Shown: one piece after another, positions 14,336 to 20,642 of the stretch
How positions within the stretch are numbered: the first letter of the stretch is position 1
Layout of the letters: every line of letters starts with the position of its first letter
NCBI GenBank assembly: GCA_025924845.1
Contig: JAICHN010000036.1
Coordinates: 1-20,642 of the forward strand
Source of the DNA: Chloroflexota bacterium
GTDB lineage: Bacteria > Chloroflexota > UBA5177 > JANWHV01
Direction: 5' to 3'
DNA length: 20,642 nt
Notes under the pieces: generated by a model
Told to the model about the DNA's origin: nothing
The model's input: the letters and a program-made list of their open reading frames with translations, nothing else
Databases searched by the model: none
Made by a program: the position numbers and the translations under genes

Positions 14336-15925
14336 GTGCATCGTCCGCGGTGGTTGGTTACGGGAATCCTACTCTTGGGAGCGGCGGTCCTGCCGCCTGC
14401 CGCGGTACACGCACGGCCGACCGCTCGCGATCCGATCGCCTATTCCTTTATCTATCCGGTGGGGAATCCCGACGTGGCCCCTACCTGGAATCCCGACAAC
14501 GGCAACGGTTACTTTATCACGCAAGGATTTAACGACTCGTGTGATCCCAGCCTGGGCCAGGGCTACTATATGTACGGCCTCTACTATTGCGGTCATACCG
14601 GGATCGACCTGGCTACCGAGACTGCGAGTAACATCGTCCATGCCGCGGCGGCGGGCGTGGTGACCGAGGCGCAGTACGACGGCGGCTATGGGGTAACGGT
14701 GCGCTTGCGCCATCTCCTTCCCAACGGCAGTGATGTGTACTCGCAGTATGAGCACATGCAATATGGGAGCCTGGAGGTGTACGTCGGAGAGTCGGTAAGC
14801 CAGGGTCAGGCGCTCGGCTTGGTCGGGTCGACGGGCTTTGCCACCGGAGCCCACTTGCATTTTGAGCTGAAGAATTTCGACGGAGGCGGTCCCGGCTATA
14901 CGTTCGGCAACGCGACGGAGATTGCTCCCTTCTTCGACCCGCTGGCTTTTGTAGCGGCGCACTCCGTACAACCGTCGGTCCTGGTCACGGGTACGGGGCG
15001 AGCTATTCCGGAGTGGCCTGAAGAGGCGGATACCGTAATGACCCGGTTTCTTGCCAAGTATGCGCACTTCGTTGAGGTGAGCGACCCCAGCGGCCTCTAT
15101 GTGCGATCGGGGCCGGGAAAAGGTAATAAGGCGCTGGGGGTGGCGTTGCAGGGGGCGCGGCTCGCCTACCTGTCCGCCAAAGGCGACTGGCTTAAGGTCG
15201 CCCTTCCTCAGGATGTCGTGGGGTGGGTCAACAAGGATTGGGTGAAGGGCTATCAGGGCTGGGGCACCCCGTGGCCGCCGAAGGGGCCGCTCGCCGTGGT
15301 CGATTCGGTGGGCTTGAACATTCACGCCAATCCGGGTGAGGGCAGCCCCGTGGTAGGGGTGGCTTTTGCCGGGGACATGGTCTCGGTGGGTTCGGTCACT
15401 GCTCATTGGACGGAGGTCCATACGCGGGTAGGGACGGTTGGCTGGGTCCTGAGTAAGTTTCTGGCGCAGCGCGGCGCCGCGAAGGCGGTCGGCGGCGGCG
15501 TGTCCATACGGGCGACGGCAGCGGTTTTAAACGTTCGCAGCGGTCCCGGTATGCAGTATCCGATCGTCGGCACGGTGTACAAGGGGACCGTCCTTCGCCT
15601 GGTAAAGGCCAGCCCGCACTGGGCGGCGGTGGTATTGCCCGGAGGCAGTACCGGTTGGGTGGCTCGTCCTTACACCACCTTCTGGACGAAGAAGAAGTCA
15701 ACCACCGCCGGCCGGCCCAAGACGCCCGCCCCCCACACGGTAGTGCTTCGTACCGCCGCGGCAGGGGTCAGCGTGCGTAATGGCCCCAGCGGAAAGCACA
15801 GGGTGATCGCGCGTCTCGCCAAATCGACGCGGGTGCGAGTGCTCGGTCTCACCCCGCATTGGGCCCATGTCGCGCTGCCCGCCACACGGATCGACGGATG
15901 GGTGCTTCGCAGGCGGCTGAAGTGA
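14336..15925 (+). CDS. Secreted M23 (LytM-type) peptidase with four SH3b domains
   Basis: The GTG start at 14336 follows GGAGG and begins an export signal (LVTGILLLGAAVLPPAAVHA); the frame extends further to TTG 14309 but without a ribosome site. The product has 529 residues. The M23 zinc endopeptidase domain (about 80-215) has its ligands H87 and D91 (GHTGIDLA) and H175 (HLHFE), plus catalytic H140 and H173. Four SH3b-like repeats follow, near 245-305, 315-375, 385-445 and 465-529, each with an L.V.R.GPG-like start and GWV end; the second is less regular. Such proteins cut peptidoglycan peptides outside the cell, the SH3b domains holding them to the wall. No membrane anchor is seen. Confidence 0.92.
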   Translation: MHRPRWLVTGILLLGAAVLPPAAVHARPTARDPIAYSFIYPVGNPDVAPTWNPDNGNGYFITQGFNDSCDPSLGQGYYMYGLYYCGHTGIDLATETASNIVHAAAAGVVTEAQYDGGYGVTVRLRHLLPNGSDVYSQYEHMQYGSLEVYVGESVSQGQALGLVGSTGFATGAHLHFELKNFDGGGPGYTFGNATEIAPFFDPLAFVAAHSVQPSVLVTGTGRAIPEWPEEADTVMTRFLAKYAHFVEVSDPSGLYVRSGPGKGNKALGVALQGARLAYLSAKGDWLKVALPQDVVGWVNKDWVKGYQGWGTPWPPKGPLAVVDSVGLNIHANPGEGSPVVGVAFAGDMVSVGSVTAHWTEVHTRVGTVGWVLSKFLAQRGAAKAVGGGVSIRATAAVLNVRSGPGMQYPIVGTVYKGTVLRLVKASPHWAAVVLPGGSTGWVARPYTTFWTKKKSTTAGRPKTPAPHTVVLRTAAAGVSVRNGPSGKHRVIARLAKSTRVRVLGLTPHWAHVALPATRIDGWVLRRRLK

Positions 15926-16005
15926 ACTCGCTCCAAGGTTAGCTAAAGATGCATCAGCTATACTGGGGACGAGGCCCGGGAAGCGGTCCTCGGGAGGTAG
16001 GTGCG

Positions 16006-18021
16006 ATGCAAAATCGTTTCAGGGCGCGCCGCGGGTCCCGCGGAGTCGTCCTGCTTGTACTGCTGTTGCTCTGTGTCATGTTCTCCGGCGCCGGGCCCCG
16101 GGCCTCCACCGCCAGGGCGGCGGGAGCGACGCTGATCGCCGCGCCGTCCACGGTAACAGCGGGCGGAGCAACGGTAATTAGCGGCAGCGGATTCTTGCCG
16201 AACGAGCAGATCCAGGTATTTTTTGACGGGGTGCTGAAGGGGACGGTGCGGGTGTTGCCCACCGGCGCCTTCGGCACGCTGTTGCTGACCGTTCCGGCCG
16301 GCACCACGCCGGGTGCCCATACCGTGCAAGCGGTGGGTACATCAAGCAGGCTGTCCGCCGTCGCGGTGATCACGGTGCTCGGGGTTGCACCCGCGTTTGC
16401 CGCCCAGTTGTCGCTCAGCCCGTCGACCGTGACGGCCGGTGGTAAGGTCGTGATTGGGGGGAGCGGCTTCGTCCCCGGCGAAACCGTGCTGTTGCGCTTG
16501 AACGGTACTCTCGTCGCGAGCATGGTGGCGGACGGGAGCGGCACGTTCGGCGGTTACGTGCTTACCTTGCCTGCCGGCACCGCTCCGGGAGCATATAGCG
16601 TAACCGCGGCCGGCGCCACCAGCAACGCCCAAGCGTCGGCCGCCCTGACCGTCATCGCTACCGCACCCTCGGCCACGGCGGCACTATCGCTCAATCCGCG
16701 GGCGGCGCTCAGAGGTTCGCGAGTCGAGGCATCCGGGGTCGGGTTTGTGCCGGGCGAGTTAGTGCTGATTACGGTAAACAGCGCCGTGGTTGCCTCCGCC
16801 ACGGCCGATGCGGGCGGCGCCTTTGTCAGGGCGGGCTTCGCCGTACCTGCCGCCTTGGGCAAGGGCCCTGCCGCTGTGCTCGCCTTTGGCTCGACCAGCC
16901 GCCGTTCGGCGGCTGCCGTGCTCACCGTGCTCGCGGTGCCGACGTCCGCTCCGGCCCGCCTGGCCGTTTCACCGGCCGAAACCGTCCCCTCGGGCAGGGT
17001 CACCCTGTCAGGCAGTGGATTCAAAGCCCATGAAATCATCCTGGTGAGGATTGACGGCGCGTTCGCCTTCAGCAAGACCGCCGATGCCGGCGGTGCCTTC
17101 CGCATCGGCTACACCGCCAGTCTGGGCTACGGGACGCACACGCTGGCGGCGGAGGGGGCTTCCAGCGAACGGAAGGCAACGGCTACCCTGGTGATTGGGC
17201 GTCCGGCGCAAGCGGGAATGCACCTGATACCGAATCGGACCCATCGCGGTGAGGTCATTCGAGTAGCGGGGATTAATTTTCTGCCCGGAGAAACCGTGCT
17301 GATGCGGTTCCGGGGCGCGATCGTGCAATCGGCAACCGCGTCGAGCGAGGGTGTGATCAACGCCTCGTTTACCATTCCGGGTAGGACGCCCCTCGGCGTA
17401 TCGGAAGTAACCCTGCAGGGGGCGCGAAGCGGCAGGACCGCACAGGCGCCGATTGGGATCTTGCGCGCTCCTGCCGGCCGAGCCGGCATTCGTCTCTCGA
17501 CGACCAAGCCGCGGCGTGGCGCCACCATCATGGTGTCGGGCCACGGCTTCCAGGCCGGGGAGGTCGTGCTGATCCGCTTCCGAGGAAAGCTCGTGCAGTC
17601 TGCTCGGGCCGACGGCAAGGGCAGTTTTGCCCGAGCGCCTTTCGTGGTTGGCGTCCATGTGCCGGTCGGCAGTTCCACGGTCGAGGCCACGGGGTCTAAC
17701 AGCGGTCGCGACGCTCGGATGAAGGTGAAGGTTTCGGCGAGTGCAGGCGCGAAGCCCACGGCTACGCTCGGGATCAAGGTCTCTCCCACCTCGCTCAAGT
17801 TCGGGACGCGGGTGATGGTGACCGGCCACGGCTTTCAGGGAGGCGAGTTTGTCGTGATTAGGCTCCGCGGCGTGATCGTACAGGCGGTTCAGGCGGATAC
17901 TCGCGGCAACTTCCGCACCTCCTTTGCCGTGCCGAGCCGGCTCAAGAAGGGCGCCGCCACGCTTGAGGTATCAGGGGCGCGGACCAACCGACATGCCGGG
18001 GTGAAGGTTGTAATCGGCTAA
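16006..18021 (+). CDS. Secreted protein of seven IPT/TIG-like (Ig-like) repeats
   Basis: The ATG at 16006 follows GGGAGG and leads into a signal peptide (VVLLVLLLLCVMFSGAG, cleavage near ARA-AG); the frame reaches further up to 15949 without a ribosome site. The product has 671 residues. The whole mature protein is seven repeats of about 87-94 residues. Each has a first strand (LSLSPSTVTAGG type), a core G-x-GF-x-x-x-E-x-V-x-x-x-x-x-G, a GTF-type turn and an end such as GATSNAQ or GARSGRTAQ. No catalytic domain, sorting motif or membrane anchor is visible. It may act as a wall-associated stalk or adhesin, by inference. It lies 80 bp after the peptidase gene, without a terminator between, so the two may be co-transcribed. 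Confidence 0.88.
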   Translation: MQNRFRARRGSRGVVLLVLLLLCVMFSGAGPRASTARAAGATLIAAPSTVTAGGATVISGSGFLPNEQIQVFFDGVLKGTVRVLPTGAFGTLLLTVPAGTTPGAHTVQAVGTSSRLSAVAVITVLGVAPAFAAQLSLSPSTVTAGGKVVIGGSGFVPGETVLLRLNGTLVASMVADGSGTFGGYVLTLPAGTAPGAYSVTAAGATSNAQASAALTVIATAPSATAALSLNPRAALRGSRVEASGVGFVPGELVLITVNSAVVASATADAGGAFVRAGFAVPAALGKGPAAVLAFGSTSRRSAAAVLTVLAVPTSAPARLAVSPAETVPSGRVTLSGSGFKAHEIILVRIDGAFAFSKTADAGGAFRIGYTASLGYGTHTLAAEGASSERKATATLVIGRPAQAGMHLIPNRTHRGEVIRVAGINFLPGETVLMRFRGAIVQSATASSEGVINASFTIPGRTPLGVSEVTLQGARSGRTAQAPIGILRAPAGRAGIRLSTTKPRRGATIMVSGHGFQAGEVVLIRFRGKLVQSARADGKGSFARAPFVVGVHVPVGSSTVEATGSNSGRDARMKVKVSASAGAKPTATLGIKVSPTSLKFGTRVMVTGHGFQGGEFVVIRLRGVIVQAVQADTRGNFRTSFAVPSRLKKGAATLEVSGARTNRHAGVKVVIG

Positions 18022-18051
18022 ATTTCATGCCGGCGTAACCGCCAAAGAGCG

Positions 18052-18099
18052 CCGCCCGCTTGCTTTCCTCAGGGAAGGCAAGCGGGCGGTCTCGGTTTT
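18052..18099 (+). terminator. Intrinsic terminator after the first repeat protein
   Basis: CCGCCCGCTTGC (18052-18063) and GCAAGCGGGCGG (18078-18089) form a perfect 12-bp stem with partial pairing inside the loop, followed by TCTCGG and four T. It begins 30 bases past the stop codon and separates the two repeat-protein genes into different transcripts. Confidence 0.88.
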
Positions 18100-18134
18100 A
18101 CAAACCGATAATAGTTGGAACATACCGCGGCAAC

Positions 18135-18309
18135 AGATCTTTGATCTAATAAGAGAGGGACATATCTGCTGCACTTGCCCGCACGGGCGCGGGTCGCGGC
18201 AGTCACCGTGGGAGAACCCGGCCAGGCAAGATCGCGACGGTGCGATCCGATTGGTGTCGAGTCCCGTCGATGGGCGGGCAACATGATACCGCTTTAGAAA
18301 GGGATACCG
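18135..18309 (+). promoter_or_regulatory. Promoter region and structured leader of the second repeat protein
   Basis: An AT-rich stretch (18095-18165) with the inverted repeat AGATC-ttt-GATCT (18135-18147) probably holds the promoter, though no clean -35/-10 pair is seen. The GC-rich remainder contains successive inverted repeats. CTGCTGC/GCGGCAG (18166-18172 with 18196-18202, one G-T pair) encloses GCCC/GGGC (18177-18180 with 18185-18188). GGG/CCC pairs 18210-18212 with 18217-18219. GATCGC/GCGATC pairs 18230-18235 with 18242-18247. The loop of the last hairpin can also pair with ACCGT at 18205-18209. I do not recognise a known riboswitch class. Confidence 0.45.
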
Positions 18310-20642
18310 ATGACCCGGTTTATATCGTGTCCGCCACGCGTTTGGTCACTGATCGGCCGCGCGGCACTTGCCTTCCTTTGCGTGCTGCTCGTGCTTCCGG
18401 CCCTGGCCGGCGGCGGTGCTCACGCTGCCGCGCCGCGCGCGGTTCCTCATACCGATTACCCGAATCCGACCCTCGTGCGCGATCCAAACGGTGCGGTCTA
18501 TTTGGTCTGGAACAATGTTCGCCACTGGATTAATTCTCCGGCCGCCTTTTATGCCATGGGCGAGAGTGCCTCGCAGGAGCAAGCCCTTGATTGGTCGGCT
18601 ATTGATGCGATTCCCAATGGGAATGTGCTGGCGATTAATACGGTGAGCGGGGGAATGGTCTGGCCCCTTGCCCCCATCACCACTTCACCCGTCATGCTTA
18701 CGTTCAACAAGCCGTCGGTGGCCCTGGGCCAAATCATCCATCTCTCAGGGACGGGCTTTCAGGCCAATGAGCAAGTCGTCATTACGGCGCCAGGCGTAAC
18801 ATTCAACGCGAATGCCGACGGCCAGGGCAACCTCTCGGTTGATGTGCCGATCAGTACCAACAACTCGACCGGACTTCACCATATCTATGTGGTAGGCGCG
18901 AGCAGCGGCTATTTCTCCGTGCAGGTATTTCATGTCACGGCTCCAGGTGCGACAAACCCCACCATCTCTCTTGTGTCGTCATCGGTAGCGAGTGGCGGTA
19001 CCCTGAGCGTACTGGGCACCGGCTTCGCGGCGGGCGAGAAAGTACGCGTATTTGTCGATTCAGGGGCGCTCACGGCGGAAACCACGGCCTCGTCCAACGG
19101 CAGTTATGGTCCGTTGGCCCTCCAGTTGACCTCGCACTTCCAGGTGGGGTCCAGCTACCCGGTAGCGGCCTTCGGCGTCTCGAGCTATCGCTATGTTGCT
19201 GGCACCTTCAATGTGGTGGCGCCCACCCCTACATCAACCGCCACGGCGACCGCGACCGCCACGGCGACGGCGACCGCCACAGCCACCGCTACCTCGGTAC
19301 CGGCGCCGCTGCTGAACCTGAGCGCGGCGTCGGTTTCGCCCGGCGGCCAGGTCGTGGTCAGCGGTAGCGGCTTTCATCCCCAAGAGACGGTCCTCGTCTA
19401 CTTCAACGGTGCGCTGCAAGGAGGCCCGATCAGCGACACGAGTGGTGGGTTCAGTGGCGCCGTGATCACCGTGCCCGCCAATTACCCGCCTGGTACCTAC
19501 ACCATTCTGGCCAAGGGCGCGTCCAGCGGCATAACGGTGACGGCAAGTGTGAGCGTGCAGACCGCGCAACCCGTGCCCACGGCGGGGATCGCCCCGAGTG
19601 CCGCTCAAGTCACGGCAGGTTCGGTTATGGGCGTATCGGGGACAGGGTTCCTTGGTGGTGAGCAAATACGCATCTCGTTCAACAACCGCTATGTTGTCAC
19701 AGCCGTGGCAAACGCCGCCGGATCGTTCGTAAACACCTATTTCACGGTTCCCGCCGCTACCAGGCCCGGTCGCTATGGCATCTCTGCTTCCGGCGTCAAT
19801 AGCGGCCGTGTCGCCGGTGCCGCCGTGAACGTGCTGGCTCGTCCGGTTGGGGCATCGGTGTACGTAAGCCCGTCAAGCGCTCGCGTTGGACAGACGGTCA
19901 CCATCGGCGGCAGCGGTTGGAACGCGCGTGAAACGGTTATCGTGAGGATCAACGGGGCGATCGTCCTGGCGCCGAAGAGTAATGCGAGCGGGCGCTTTGC
20001 CGCTCGGTATGTTGTCCGGCTTTCCATTGCCCTCCACACACTCACCGCACAGGGCGCGGCAAGCGGAAGGTTTGCCCAGACCACGCTCAACGTGGTCCGG
20101 CCCATTACGGCCCGGATTTCCGTATCGCCAAAGCGGGTCCAGCGTGGCAAAGCGGTTCGGGTGGACGGCAGTAATTTTATGAGCAACGAAGTTGTCCTGG
20201 TCCGCTTCCGGGGCAGCCTGATCGCGGCGCCTCAGGCGCACCAGGACGGTCGGATCGGTCGAGTCACCTTTACCGTGCCGAACAATTCACCGCTCGGCTA
20301 TCAGCAGATCACCCTTACCGGTGCGCGCAGCGGGCGTGTAGCGCGGGCTAACGTTTATGTCGTGGCCAAGCCGAAGCCCGTACGGGCGCGGTTAGCGGTA
20401 TCACCCTCTACTACCTACCGTGGCGGCCGGGTCTACATCTGGGGAAGCGGTTTTTGGCCGCGCGAAGAAGTGCTGGTCTACTATCGGAATACCATCGTGG
20501 TGGCCATCAAGGTCAGTCCGTACGGTACCTTTAGCCGGATCGGCTACACCGTTGCGGCCAACACGCGGTACGGCAAGGCATCTCTCGTTGCCAAGGGGCT
20601 GTCGAGCGGGCGTTCGGTAAGCGTCTCGCTGAAGGTCAAGCA
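18310..20642 (+). CDS. Secreted Ig-like repeat protein with Thr-Ala linker, cut by window edge
   Basis: The frame is open from ATG 18310 (preceded by AAAGGGA) to the last base, 777 codons with no stop, so the C-terminus is missing. A signal peptide (AALAFLCVLLVLPALAGGGA) is followed by an N-terminal domain of about 75 residues containing LVRDPNGAVYLVWNNVRHWI, a pattern not found in the upstream paralogue. Then come two IPT/TIG-like repeats, a linker of nine Thr-Ala pairs (19237-19290), and five more repeats up to the edge. The repeats share the GSGF-x-x-x-E-x-V-x-V core and the SSGR-A endings of the upstream protein. Such linkers are common in Chloroflexota surface proteins. It is probably a secreted, wall-associated structural protein or adhesin; no enzymatic part is visible. 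Confidence 0.87.
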   Translation, partial: MTRFISCPPRVWSLIGRAALAFLCVLLVLPALAGGGAHAAAPRAVPHTDYPNPTLVRDPNGAVYLVWNNVRHWINSPAAFYAMGESASQEQALDWSAIDAIPNGNVLAINTVSGGMVWPLAPITTSPVMLTFNKPSVALGQIIHLSGTGFQANEQVVITAPGVTFNANADGQGNLSVDVPISTNNSTGLHHIYVVGASSGYFSVQVFHVTAPGATNPTISLVSSSVASGGTLSVLGTGFAAGEKVRVFVDSGALTAETTASSNGSYGPLALQLTSHFQVGSSYPVAAFGVSSYRYVAGTFNVVAPTPTSTATATATATATATATATATSVPAPLLNLSAASVSPGGQVVVSGSGFHPQETVLVYFNGALQGGPISDTSGGFSGAVITVPANYPPGTYTILAKGASSGITVTASVSVQTAQPVPTAGIAPSAAQVTAGSVMGVSGTGFLGGEQIRISFNNRYVVTAVANAAGSFVNTYFTVPAATRPGRYGISASGVNSGRVAGAAVNVLARPVGASVYVSPSSARVGQTVTIGGSGWNARETVIVRINGAIVLAPKSNASGRFAARYVVRLSIALHTLTAQGAASGRFAQTTLNVVRPITARISVSPKRVQRGKAVRVDGSNFMSNEVVLVRFRGSLIAAPQAHQDGRIGRVTFTVPNNSPLGYQQITLTGARSGRVARANVYVVAKPKPVRARLAVSPSTTYRGGRVYIWGSGFWPREEVLVYYRNTIVVAIKVSPYGTFSRIGYTVAANTRYGKASLVAKGLSSGRSVSVSLKVK
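19237..19290 (+). repeat. (Thr-Ala)9 coding repeat
   Basis: Fifty-four bases of nine ACN-GCN codon pairs with varied third bases encode a flexible linker between repeats 2 and 3 of the second Ig-like protein. The codon variation shows it is kept at protein level and is not a recent microsatellite expansion. Confidence 0.9.

Noticed and set aside
14147..14341. 64-codon minus-strand frame in the pncB/peptidase gap
   Set aside because: It overlaps the peptidase start, lacks a ribosome site and shows low-complexity Ala/Arg/Thr content. Kept as non-coding.
14369..15421. 350-codon minus-strand open frame
   Set aside because: Antisense to the M23/SH3b peptidase, which has all its catalytic residues and domains.
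19237..19290. Microsatellite or phase-variation tract
   Set aside because: The units vary at third codon positions and are six bases long, so slippage would keep the frame. It is better seen as a protein linker.

Overview
The window is about 60% GC and reads as a chromosomal segment of a monoderm-type bacterium. Chloroflexota is the best guess. That guess rests on a nine-fold Thr-Ala linker in a secreted repeat protein, an M23 peptidase with four SH3b domains, long arrays of IPT/TIG-like repeats, and the mix of carbohydrate ABC transporter, GT-C transferase and AKR genes. No rRNA, tRNA, insertion sequence or CRISPR array was seen.

Left part (1-4040, minus strand): a GntR-type regulator, then a run of a PhyH-superfamily oxygenase, a GH127-like (alpha/alpha)6-barrel enzyme with its Glu-x-Cys ... 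Cys-Cys zinc site, and a second probable barrel protein cut by the window edge. Divergent from it (4403-7949, plus strand) is a CUT1 sugar ABC transporter made of a solute-binding protein and two permeases, with no ATPase gene. The simplest reading is a glycan or sugar-conjugate uptake and processing locus controlled by the GntR protein. The 362-bp divergent region carries a 17-bp tandem repeat and a perfect palindrome. A 14-bp perfect hairpin lies between the binding protein and the permeases.

Middle part (7950-12654): a decayed C-terminal stump of a MarR/GNAT-like acetyltransferase with an internal 37-bp duplication; an aldo/keto reductase whose Shine-Dalgarno is buried in a hairpin; a small anchored protein of unknown function that starts at TTG inside the reductase; a GT-C membrane glycosyltransferase whose 3' end overlaps that small gene tail to tail by 97 bp; and a stand-alone receiver-domain response regulator with its own promoter and terminator.

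Right part (12655-20642): nicotinate phosphoribosyltransferase (minus strand), then a plus-strand cell-surface block. The block comprises an M23/SH3b peptidase, a seven-repeat secreted Ig-like protein closed by a strong terminator, and a second seven-repeat paralogue with an extra N-terminal domain that runs off the window. The second paralogue is preceded by a leader with several inverted repeats that could fold into a pseudoknot. The surface block and the PhyH protein with an apparent His-x-Gly in place of His-x-Asp are the most interesting items. No complete new defence or mobile system could be supported.
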